Source: Euryodendron excelsum
Lineage: Eukaryota; Streptophyta; Magnoliopsida; Ericales; Pentaphylacaceae
Reading direction: 5' to 3'
Assembly (NCBI GenBank): GCA_033060915.1
Contig: CM065384.1
Span: 18,490,001 to 18,554,000, forward strand
DNA length: 64,000 nucleotides
The notes under the pieces were generated by a model that saw only the letters and a program-made list of their open reading frames with translations, was not told the DNA's origin and ran no database searches. This document shows positions 47,701 through 58,835 of the stretch, piece by piece. Each line of letters starts with the position of its first letter. Within the stretch, counting starts at the first letter, position 1. The translations under genes were made by a program, and so were the position numbers.

Positions 47701-50700
47701 GGTCGTGCCCAGATTTTTTACACTCGAGGAATACACACATAAATGGGAAAAACACTGTACCTTCTCTTTAGAACTCACCCTCCTAGAAGAATGAGTGCGA
47801 CTAGGTTTGAATTGAAAATATATTTGAAAAAAGGACTTTTGAAAAACATTTGGAGTCGCCACCTAACTTGATTAAGATGAGTTAGGTCACCTAAAAACTA
47901 AGCATAATCCGAAGACTACCCTTAGAGTTTTTGAAAATGATTTTGCAAATACTTCCTCAAGAGAGGGTTTTTAGGAAAACAGGTTGTTTGGCAACCTTTA
48001 GAAAATAATTAAGCCCTTTTTGAAAATAAACTTCATTTTGGTCTTTCAAAAACAGTGATCTAGGTTCGAAGGTTGGTTACGTGTAGGGAAGATGCACTAA
48101 GCCATCACCCTACCTCGCCCTTGCGGTACCTACATGTCTATCTACCCTAGATTCACCTATGAGAGTCTTCAACTAACAAATGTTCAATCCTATCCACTTT
48201 AGAAAAAGAATGCTTAAAAAGAATGATGCATGATATGCAATTGTAAGAAAAGAGAGTTGGAAAATAGATTTGGAAAAGAAAGAGATGGAAGTTTGAAATT
48301 GGAAAGAAAGTTTAGAAATTGAAATTAAGGATTGAAAACAGATTTTTAGAATTGGAAGTTGGAAATAGGACATAGAATTGGAAATAGAGATTTGAAAATA
48401 GAAACTTGGAATTAGAAAAATAGATTAAGGAATTGAAGATTTGAAAAAGGTTGTGGAAATAGAAGCTTGAAAAAGGTTGTGATCGGACCCAAGAGAGTTG
48501 CCTCCGCATCCTTTTGGAAGAATCAGCTCAGTCGTAGTTCGGACAGGAGTCCGATAGAAAATAGAAGATTGGATTTGAAAAAGAGTTTAATTGGAAAAAG
48601 AAGTTCGATTTGAATTTAGAATAGAGGATTGGAAATTGGAATTGAAGGATTAGGAAATTGATTTGGAAAGATAGAAATTGGAAGAGGGATTTGGAGTTGT
48701 TTTGGAAAGATTGAGATTTAGAAAACCGAGACTTAGGAAGATAGGATTTAGGAAGGACTCGAGGTTTAGGAAAGATTCGACTCGAATGTTGGACTTGGAA
48801 TATTAAGAAAGATTGGATTAAGGAAAGATTCAAATTAGGAAAGTTTCGTTTTAGGAAAGTTTTGTTTTAGGAAAGTTCCGTTTTAGGAAAGTTTTGGTTT
48901 AGGAAAGATTCAATTTAGGAAAGTTTAAATTTAAGAAATATTTTGAATTAGGGAAGTTTCCGTTTTAAAAAAGTTTTGAAATTGGAAAGTTTTGAATTTG
49001 GAATGTTTTGAAATAGGGAAGTTTTGAAGGTAAGAAAGTTTTAAGTTTAGGAAGCTTTAGATTTGGAAAAATTTAAAGTTTTAAATTTGGAAAGTTGAAA
49101 TTTGGAAAGGGATGAAATTAAGAGAGATTTGGAAGCTTAAAGTTTAAGAAAATATTTAAATGTTTAGGTTTTGGAAATGTAAGATTTAGGAAAGTATGAG
49201 ATTAGGAAGGAGTGCATTAGGAAAGATTTAGACTAGGAAGGATTGAGATTCCTATTTTCTAAAACAAGGATTGGATTTAGTTCAAAAAAGAGGTGTTTTG
49301 ATTTTGTTTCCAAAAACTGATGATAGGATCTAGTTTCCTAAATGGGAGGATTGGGTTTGGTTTCCTAAAGGAAAGATTGGATGAATTTGGAAAGATGGAG
49401 TTTTGGAAATTCTAGTTTTGGGAAGACTATAGTTTTGATGTAGAAAATAGGTTTTGGAAATTTATATAATTTTGATGTAGAAAATAAGAGGTTTTGGAAA
49501 CCTAGGTTTTGAGGCCAAAATAAATGATTGGAAATCATGCTTTTGGAGAGGAAGATTAGGGTTTCTTAATTGTGGGTTCTAGGGTTTGACTTGGACTCTA
49601 AGGAAGGAGATTTTGAAAAGTGAGTTTTTGGAAAGTAACACTTTAAGAGAGTTTTTGGAAAGGAGATTTTTGGAAAGAGATCGTTGGGAAGAGTTTTTAG
49701 GAAAGAGATTTAGGGAGAGAGTTTTCTAAGAAGGAAACCTAGGGAGTGTTTTTAGAAAAGGAATTTTGAAGAGAGTGTTTTGGAAAAGAGTTTTTAGGAA
49801 AGTGAGTTTTGTGGAGGGAAGTTTTAGAAAAACAACTTTGGAAAGGAATTTTGAAAGGAGGTCGAAGAGAATTTTTAGAAAGTATGTTGAAAGAGAGGTT
49901 TTTAGAAGGAGAGATTTGAAAAGAAGAGTTTTTAGAAAGTATATAAAATATCTCACTTTCCTAAAGTGATTCTAACCATATGAAGATTATAACCACTTTA
50001 AGATAGTAGTTTTGAAAACAACAAGTATTTTGAAAATATAGACCATATTGGTCACTTTAAATGTAACACTTTCCTAAGGCAGCCCTAGCCATGGAAATGC
50101 TAGAATCACCTTAGGATTGTGATTTTGAAAACAAGTTTTGAAAAAGAAGATTTTGACAAAATTTTGAAAACGATGTTAATGTAAGTTTTGAAAAACGAGT
50201 TTGAAAATGAATTTGAGAAGAATGCAAGATCATGATATGCACAATGCAAAGAGGGTCGTGAACATACAAGGTTAAAGCTTCACCACATAATCAAGGGGGC
50301 TGAACCCACGTGGTCTCTGGTTAGACTAAAAGAAAGCCCCCACACGATGACTCTCCAATAGCTTAATCCTACACATGGACCGGGAATTTTCTTGTTTCAA
50401 GCATACAAGAAGAGGGGAAAAAAGATGGGGATTAAAATAGAAAAAAACCCAAGTGGGTTAAGAGAGAGAAGAGAGGGGGGAAGATGCGTAAACGTAAATA
50501 AGAAGCATACTTTGTGTCTTCTTTATTTTGCTTAGTTTTGTACGCTTTGCTTTGCTTGTCTTGCTTCGGTCTTTACTTCAGTCTTCAAGAGTTTGTCTTC
50601 AATCTTCAAAACTTCAGATTGCAGCACTTCAAGTCTTCAAAGGAGGCTTTGAAGGCTAGTGTACGAGTGTATCGAAGTGTATGTGAGTGTATAGGAGGCT

Positions 50701-52548
50701 AGGGTTTGTGTATGGAGGCTAGGGTTTGGAAAACCTAAGGAGACTAGGGTTTAGATAGGCTATGAGCTCTGTATATCAAAAAGTATGGTTTTTAGACTGA
50801 GTTTATGGACCTCTTTCATGTTGGAGGAGGCTCCGTATTTATAGACAAAGGAATGACCTGGTGCCTGTTGCAGTGGCGCCAGGGCAAATTTCCTCTTGGC
50901 ACGCCAGGCCATTTTTTGGTTAGTGCCACTACTAGTGGCGCCAGCAACTTAAGAAAGTTCATTAAGTTGGCAAGCAACGTATCTTAGGAAGATTTGGAAG
51001 CCTGTACTAGTGACTACCATGTAATTTTTAGCCTGGTTTCACTAGGAGTGACTTTGGAAAGTCCGGGAAGGACTTAAGGGACCAGGAATGGCCCGGAAGG
51101 CCAAAAAAGGGCAGGAACCCTTAGAATAGGGTCCCAGAGGTAATGGACTTGAAAAAGGATGACAAGATTTGTCGGAAGGGTTGACCGAGCTATTAGGGGC
51201 AAAATAGTCAATCAGGCCAGAAAGCTGCCGAGACGGACTCAGAATGTCTCAGAAGAAGACTTGAGATTTGGAAACATTATTTAGAATGTTCCCAAGAGGC
51301 TACTGGTTTGATACCCAGAGCCGGCGTGGTCAGAAAAGGCGATCGGCCCACTAGGGGCAAAATGGTCATTTTGTACCGAGTTTACCGAAACTGATTCGAA
51401 ATGATCTGGAAAGATAAAGGAAGGTCGAGGATACCATAAAAAGCATTCTCAAAAGGTTAGCGGTTTGATACCCAGAGCCGGTGTGGTCCCCAGCGCGTTT
51501 GGATACCTAGGGGCAAAATGGTCATGTTGACCGAAAAGTCTCGAAATTGGCCCGAAACTGACTAGAAGGCACTTAATCATGCAGGATTGACTTTAAGACA
51601 ATCTTGGAAAAGGTGGACTTACCGTTCTGAGGACATAGGTATTATCTCAAGAAACGTGCCGAAAAATGACCCTAGGGGCAGTTTGGTCATTTTTCACCGA
51701 AGTGGACTAGCCGGCACTGGTGTTGACCTAGGTTTTGAGTGTTTTCGCCACTCTAACGATGGTCTCGTGACACAAGGGTTTGTTGGCAATTCCCTATATC
51801 AACTTACTTGTGAGTATTTTTGCTACTCTGCCGGTTGCGATGTTTATGAGTAATTCCGCTACTTTGACGGTTCGCGATCATTCTCGAGACTGCTTGATCT
51901 CGGGAAGCTGCTAAAGGGACTTAGCGCCTAAGAAGTCAACTTTCTCGAAAGGCGTGCCAAAACAGACATTTTTGCATTGGCAGGCTAGCAGGCGCCAAAG
52001 GTCGACCGTTCTACCATCTAGGGGACTTAATGTCTCGTCCTAGTCGACATGTTTAAAGGGACTTACTGTTCTGAAGAAACTTTCTCTGAAAAACGTGCCG
52101 GATTAGATAGACTTACCGTCTCGAGGAATCAGCTTTCTCGAGAGAGGGATTTGAATTGGAATTTGAAAAGAGGTTGGAAAGGGAACTTACCGTCTTAAAA
52201 AAGATGTGCCTATTGTAATTGGAAAGGGGACTTACCATCTTCAAAAAGACGTGCCTATGGGAATATGGAAAGGGAACTTACCATTTTCAGAAAGACGCAC
52301 CTATGAGAATATGGAAAGGGGACTTACCACCTTCGGAAAGACGCGCCTAATTTGGAATTGGACTAAACAATGCCCTTAAGGGCATTTTGGTTATTTTGCC
52401 TCTATTTGGGCCTGGTGGGCTAGCAAAACGATGGATAGGCGGGATTACACTTCCAAAGTTGATTTGACTCAGAATATGTCAATATTGACTTGAATACAAG
52501 TCTGGACAGACTGTAGACTGCCGAGCGGTCAAAAATGGGGTGCTTACA
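47701..52548 (-). repeat. 3' LTR of element 3
   Basis: Minus-orientation LTR, 4848 bp, ending GGGGTGCTTACA at 52548. TATAAATA (minus) is at 50836-50843 and the U3 palindrome at 50932-50952. A roughly 46-bp repeat with GGTAAGTTCC-like units lies near 52170-52345. Confidence 0.86.
50836..50843 (-). promoter_or_regulatory. TATA box, element 3 3' LTR
   Basis: TATAAATA on the minus strand, same relative position as in the other LTRs. Confidence 0.55.
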
Positions 52549-52574
52549 GCTGCCTCTCTTTTTGTCTTTACTTG
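52549..52574 (-). other. Polypurine tract, element 3
   Basis: Minus strand reads AAAGACAAAAAGAGAGGCAGC directly upstream of the TGTAAGC start of the 3' LTR, closely like element 1's PPT. Confidence 0.7.
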
Positions 52575-53479
52575 TCAAAGACAGAAAACGGTAGAGGCAA
52601 AATAAGAGTCCCATGTTGACTGCGAGGCAGTCAGAGAGATGGACTTTGGAAATTGTTCGACAACAGGGGTCCGAAATTGGATATTGGGCCCAAAAGGCCT
52701 TTGAAATCGACTTTTGGCAAGAAAAAGGGCAAAACTGCCCAGAATTTTGAAACTGGCACCACTAGGAGTGGTGCCTTTGGCAAATTTGGCTTGGCGCCAC
52801 TAGCAGTGGCACCAGGCTTAGGATCAAAACCAGCAAACTGCTGGTTCGGCACTGCTGCAGGATTTGAAGAGTTTGGGAGAATCTTAAACCTGATTGGAAA
52901 AGAAATTTTCTTAAAGAACTGAATTAGAAAAGCTTAGAGATGGATTGAAAAATTGAGATTTGATTTTGAAAATGATTTTTGACCTTGATTTTTTAAGTAA
53001 ATTTGGGAAGGAAACATTTAGCAATCTTAGAATTCGATTTTAAGAAGTGATTTTGAAGATAAACTTTTAGAAGAGAAAATTAGAAAACCTTTTGAAAATC
53101 GATTTTGGAAAGGAACTTTTAGAAGAAAAATTTTTTGAAAACTTTTGGAGGAAAATAATAGGAAACCCTTGGGAAACTGATTTTGAAAAAGAAACTTTTG
53201 AAGGGAAGAAGTTAAGAATCTTTTCGAGAATTGTTTTTGGAAAAATAATTTTTTAAGAAACCTTTGAGAGTTGATTTTAGAAAAGAAACTTTGAATGAAA
53301 AGTTAGAAAAACCGTTTAAGTTGGTTTGAGTAGAATTTATATGAAAGTTGTGTCATTCATTTTCATTTATATTTTATCTTTGGTTATTATCATTATTAAT
53401 TTTTTTTCTTGCTTTTATTTCTTATCTTTTGAACTGCATATACCATGTATTAATACCTCTTACCTTAACTCACCTTTCA
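52575..53479 (-). other. 3' non-coding region of element 3 with two palindromes
   Basis: A/T-rich, no gene seen. It contains GGCACCACT-AGG-AGTGGTGCC (52755-52775, perfect 9-base arms) and GGCGCCACT-AGC-AGTGGCACC (52793-52813). On the plus strand, the part just before 53480 looks like an intron end (pyrimidine-rich, ACCTTTCAG) for the antisense gene. Confidence 0.6.
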
Positions 53480-54543
53480 GGACGGCATACGCTAGCGATG
53501 ACAGTTCCGAGGGGAGACACTGCTTCAGGAAGGTAGCCCAGACAGATTTTGTCGGCAGCTCCAGCCGTTCTAGGGGTAGTCAGCACTCTGCCAATCGAGC
53601 ACCTTCTAGCCAGAGTGGGAGGGGAAAGTAGGCCTCCAGTCGACCCCTTCCCTCTAGTTGAGCCATCCTTCGAGGATGAGATGGACGTCGAGGTTTTCCA
53701 CTTTTCACTTTGGAATGGCCAATGCTATTTTGAGTTGACTACGGGTTTGGTATGATGGGTATCCTCTAAATGAGCAAGACATTTTCACAGGTCCTTTGGT
53801 TGCATGGCTTCTCTTCTATTAGTGTAGCTTGTTTTCTGACAGTGGTTCCTTTTTGGCCACCTGACCTGGCTCTTTTCCATTTTGGAGAATGTGAGCTTGC
53901 CCCTACTCCCCATGAGTATGGCTTCCTCCTAGGTCTTCGGGATGGTTCAGCTGACATTATGGGATCTACTTTTCCTTATGGCTGTATCACGATTGTCTCT
54001 TTTTAGCTTGGGCTCCATTTTGCGGTATTTTCTTTTGATCTGTTGCCCTAGTTTCCCCATGTCCCAATAAAGTTCTTATTTCTCTCATTTTGAGTTTGCG
54101 ACGGATAGGGGATTGACATACTTCTCAAGATTGGTCAGTCTCTCACATGGTGGCCCGAGCTTTGCTCTTCTTAAGATTCTGGGTGTTTCTCCTCGAGGGA
54201 ATGACGTGGTTGACTACCGATTACATGTACTGCTTGCCAGGATTCATGAGGGGCACTCATATGCTCCTATAGTTGTGGAGGAGACCTTCGTGAGCCTTAC
54301 TAGACTCTGTTAGGGGGCCAACGCACATTTTCAGGAATGTTCTCCACTATTTCAGCTTTGGGCGATCAGACACCTATTTGTTACTTATCTTTTTCAGCAT
54401 ACATGGTGTCCCGAGTTAGAGGACATTTGATTGGGGAGGTCGAGGGTGGGTCATTGCCCCATTCTTTGTTTCTTGTCGGTCATGGAAATATGAGCTTTCT
54501 GATGCTTGTGCCGATGCTAGAGATGTTTAAGGGGTGGTTTTAG
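53480..54543 (+). pseudogene. Antisense PMD-like gene, element 3
   Basis: Plus strand, opposite to the element. It begins after the acceptor-like CACCTTTCAG; the position of element 1's start ATG is ACG (53482). N-terminal SSSRSRGSQ matches SSRSRGSRR of element 1. The mobile-domain motif FHFGECELAPTPHEYGFLLGL lies at about 53877-53940, closer to the common form (F-x-FGE-x-EL-x-PTP-EY) than element 1's. Frame changes near 53625, 53755 and 54010-54110 and stops at 53629-53631 and 54004-54006 break it. Later pieces (54113-54313, 54337-54543) are plausible C-terminal parts of the domain. Confidence 0.62.
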
Positions 54544-56939
54544 CTCCTTTTTTGTATTTTACCTCATTCCCTATTTCCTGTTTAAGAAATGAAGGAAGAC
54601 ATAGAGTTAGTTTTTCTTCTTCTTTTTTTTTCCTTTATAAAAATAATTTATTTATGCCAATTCTGAAAATGCACAGGTAAATGGGTGAATACATGTTATA
54701 CATTTATTTTTATTGGTTTTTTTGTTTTTTGTGAATGCATATGGAGTTAGATGCATGACGTATTAGATGCATGACGTATTTGGCATGTCCTACTTTTTTT
54801 ATTATTTTATTATTATTATTTTTTTATGAATGCACAGGTTCATACAGGAACGGAATTTAATGCACGTTATATTTTTTGGATGAATATACCTACAGGAATC
54901 GAATTGAATACATGACACGTTTTTTGATAAATGCATGAATAGATACAAACTACATAGGAATTTAAAGGGACATACAGGTTATACATGTTATGAATGCATT
55001 AGTACTATAGGCTATTTACAAAGAACGTCCTGGGATTGCCTCAAGACTCATACTCTTAGGATTCTGTTTCCCTTCTAGGAATCTGCCCCATTTAGTTTCG
55101 TCACATTTTTATCGGAGTGTGATAACATTTGCACCATTCTCTAAGGATCTTGACCTTTCAGTTTGCTATTCTATCCCTACTTTCTACAGGTTACTGTTTG
55201 GAGTTTTCTGATCTCACTTGGTTTTCTCTCTCAGATCTCTAAAATGCCACCATGGCTCGAGCGACAACTTACATGGCCTTTGCAAGATGATAAATAACTA
55301 AGCCCTCAATCCGAGAAGACTTCTTTTAGGACCGTAATGTAGGCTGGGTTTAGGGGTTGTAAGAAACGAAGGGATATTTAGGCTCAAAGATCTTCTTTTA
55401 GTGGGTTGTTTAAACCAAAACCATCTGAGCACACTTTAAAGCATGAGATTGCCCCTGCATTCCTCCCCAGTTCTCCTTTCTCATCCTACTTGTCATGGTA
55501 TTGTTCAGGCTTATTTGGACTAAGCAATTTTCTTTGATCAGAGAGGACTTTAATTTGGACCATAACATTGGCTAGGTTAAGGGGTTTATAAATAAAAAGG
55601 ATACGCAGGCTTAAATTTGATGTTATTTTCAGTAGGGTTCAAATCCGCACCATCCTTGGTTTGTCTTCCAGTAGGGTTTGGTCCCCTAATTTCCCCCTTG
55701 AGCTTCGGTAACATGTCTGGCTCATCTAGATCAAGCAATCCTTTTTTTAATCAGAGAGGACTTTAACAGGGTTGTAATGTAGGCCACAGTTTTGGGTTTT
55801 TACAAGAAAGGATAAAGGCTTGAACTTATTGCTTCTATTGGGCTTCTTTGTTACCTAGGATCACCTCTGAATAACTATATATTCTTCAAGGAGTTCACCT
55901 TTCTTGTAGTTTGATCCTTAACCTTCTAACGGAGTTGCCCCTTCATTTTTTTTTTTTCTTATTTCTTTTGACTTGGCTCGTGGTAGCTTTTTCTTTTTGC
56001 TTTTCTGTTTCTTCCCTTTCTTTCTGCTTTCTGCGAGATGAACATTTCCACAACTTCTTTCTCTCAAATCCTTTCCTTAGCATTTCAATTTAATCCATTG
56101 TGGACGGTGGTCCCTAGGTTGGGGTTTCTTTCTACAGAAAAAGGTAACTGGCTCAATAGGTTTGACAAGGGTTGCTTTTAACTGTATAGGAAATAAAATG
56201 AGGGCCTCTCTTCATTTTGAACAAGATTGCTTGATCCATAGAGCCTTTACGTTACTTTAGCTTGATGGCCGATGACATTCTCTACTAGATCTTCTGTTGC
56301 CTGTCTGCCCCAGTGTGGGGGGATGGTTTCGGATCGAGGTTAACAAAAAATCTTCCGCTTTCTGCAAGGCACTAGTGGCTTAAGTAAAAGGGGATGTTTT
56401 TGTGCATGGTAGCATAATTGAGGGCCTTTAATCATTTCAAATTGAATTGCTTAGTCCATAAAGCCTTTGTACAAAATTTAGACAATATTCCTAGAGATGG
56501 TGTGTTTCTGCCTGTGAACCCCTACGTATTCTACTGAATCAACTATTCTTTGTTTACTCCAGTGTGGGAGATAGTTATTAGTTTGGGGATATCTGAATAA
56601 AAATCAGTTATGGCTCTAGTGGGTTGAGCAAGGGATAGTGTTTATTTGGGAGAAATAGAACAATGGCTGCTCCTCATTTTGAGAACTTGGCTACCCATCA
56701 CCTGGCTAGGATATCATGCAAGCGTCGCCTCTTCAACAGAATTCGCACCTCTTTGTTGAGATTGTCTTCCTCCTATCTCTCATTCTCTCTTTGTCTCTCA
56801 AAGGTTTTAACCCCTTTTAAATGGGTTGCCCATGCTATCCCATCCTTTAAATCAAGTGATTTACCAAATGGGGAAGAATCCCTAAAAGTAATAATCATCC
56901 ACAAGAGTATGAGACAAAGCAGATAAACTGGCAACTACC
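54544..56939. other. Spacer of element 3 with internally duplicated segments
   Basis: Counterpart of element 1's gag-to-PMD spacer, in reverse. The AATGTAGGC-type motif occurs three times (55335, about 55564, 55775) where elements 1 and 2 have two. The segment with TTGATCCATAGAGCC occurs twice (56231 and, diverged, 56451). The part from 56663 matches the antisense frame 11160-11029 of element 1. A/T-rich 54560-55020 shows nothing clear. Confidence 0.55.
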
Positions 56940-57330
56940 TATTATTTGAAGGAATCTAGGCATGACGACAAGTCCATTTTGGAGATGGGGTTTTGCCCCT
57001 ATTATGCAATACAATACCTCTTCGACATGGGCCGGTTGATGCTTTCTTATTTGGGCAATCATGCCTCCATGGAGAGAGATTTGGCCTCTCTCAAGATATG
57101 GTTCTATGCATGCCATCAATCCTTAGGGTTTAAGAACCCCTAGGAGTTTTGGTAGGTTCGATTAGCATGAGATTAGATTGCTCATTTCTCTCTATGATTG
57201 ATTAGATGCATGAGAATAAAATGACTTGAGTTTCTTGGAACTCTTGTCTTGGAATGGATATGGGTGCATGAGCATAATAAAAGTGAACATGTGAGCAGTA
57301 TGATAACAATAAATAAATTGTTTAGCAAAA
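56940..57330 (-). repeat. Second, diverged leader copy in place of gag, element 3
   Basis: Plus-strand landmarks match the proper leader of the same element: GACTTGAGTTTCTTGGAACT at about 57220 against GACTTGAGTTACGTGGAACT at about 58000; CTCTTGTCTTG at 57241 and 58021; CCTTAGGGTTT near 57121 and 57899; TTTTGGAGAT at about 56977 and 57509. Shifts between landmarks differ, so the copies have separate deletions. Gag should lie here, but no Gag motif is found. Confidence 0.6.
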
Positions 57331-58815
57331 CCCCCTTCTTGTCTTGCTTATGTCTTCAGTTCTCTTGGTGCTTGGAGATGAGGAGGGGGAGGATAGAAGA
57401 CAAAAACAAAAGAGAAGTTACTGTCTTGATTTAAAAAATTTTTATGCAATGCGTGTCCTAGGGGTGCCTCGACTTGAGAGAGAAACTAAACATGATGTGT
57501 TTGCTCACTTTTGGAGATATGGGGTCTGCCCCTGTATACATATACTTTACCGTCAAGTGGGAACCTTCATCCATTCATTCGTTCATCCATCCATTCATTC
57601 GCAGAGAATAAAGAAGTACATTTAACTTTGGGTTTAAGATACAAAAGGATTGAAATACATTTCAATAAAGGGGAGGGGGAACATTTTCCCTTGGGGTTAC
57701 ACCTATCTAGTTTTACATAAGAAGTCCTAAACTACTCTTAAGTCTTCGGATTTTCCTTCCTTGGATTCAATGTTAAGGAGGTCGCTGAGAGACCTTGTGG
57801 ATCGATTTTTCCTTGTCTTCTCGGCAACCCTATCTCTGTGAGCATAGAGGGATTGGGGCCCCTCTTATGGAATGAATTGATGTGCATTGTCATGAGTCCT
57901 TAGGGTTACGTGGGAACCCTTAGGGTTTGGGTAGGTTTAATGCAAAGGAAAGTGAACTAGGTGTCACTCTCAATAGGTTGATCATATGCACGAGAATGTA
58001 GTGACTTGAGTTACGTGGAACTCTTGTCTTGACATGGAATACGGGATGCATGAAAATGGATGCATAGAGTATAAGGAGAGAGAATACAGTTGAAGTACAT
58101 ATGCATGTATGAGCAGGTAGACAAGCATTATAACAGTAAGAATACGGTCATTATAACAACATGAATAGATAGGTATAAATGAAAATAAGAGCAGTCGCCC
58201 TTTCCTCCATGGTTTTGGAAAACGATGTGCGTGTCTTAAATCCAGCAGAGGTTCAGCTATGCATGGTGTCTATATGAGCATGAGGTTGAGGGTTGACTAA
58301 TGCATCCCCGGATCTTCAAACCTAGGCCCACTCCCCAAGGTGGTGCCATGATCGGTTGGTGATACGAGCGGGGGAACCATTAAGAGGCCGTAGGTTAAAA
58401 AACTGACACAGCATTTTGCCCGCAACCAATATATCGTTCCCTCTTTCTAACTAGAAGGGTCATATCAGGGTAAAAATGCAAGTATGCAGAATGCAGGTGC
58501 ACTTGCAGTGTGTATGTGATTTTTTAAAGCGGAGGAAAAGGCCCAACAACTCCCATTCATCCTGTTCATAACATTCATGCATGGCAGTTAATAAAATTTA
58601 AACAAAAAGCGCACCTACAAAATAAAGATGCAAGAGTCAGTATGTGGATAACAAATCTAATACAAGATAATATGAATGGAAATAAATGCATGTTTTTGAA
58701 AACAACTTTAAAAGTTTGATTTTGAAAATTGAAAGTGGATAAAAGTGGACAAGTTAATTGAAGACTCTATATGGGTGAAGGGTGAAGAGACATGACTGTG
58801 GCCAAACCCTCTAAG
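57331..58815 (-). other. Leader of element 3
   Basis: Collinear in reverse with 7139-8600 of element 1, including the GGATGAATGGGAGTTGTTGGG stretch (minus) of the upstream frame, which is shifted here. Short frames on the plus strand (57249-57720) are by-products. Confidence 0.65.
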
Positions 58816-58835
58816 TGTCCCCAGCAGAGTCGCCA
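58816..58835 (-). other. Primer-binding site, element 3
   Basis: Minus strand TGGCGACTCTGCTGGGGACA, two bases from the 5' LTR end. tRNA-Arg type. Confidence 0.74.

Noticed and set aside
52653..52922. 89-codon frame (and 73-codon opposite frame) before the element 3 PPT
   Set aside because: Open on both strands over the palindrome region; a similar overlap occurs in element 1 at 15962-16503. No domain, so treated as 3' non-coding DNA.
53326..53479. Hydrophobic N-terminal stretch that looks like a membrane segment before the element 3 PMD gene
   Set aside because: T-rich intron-like DNA ending in ACCTTTCAG; the corresponding part of element 1 is not coding.
57249..57720. Plus-strand frames in the element 3 leader
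   Set aside because: They are antisense to leader DNA that is non-coding in elements 1 and 2 and share no conserved frame.
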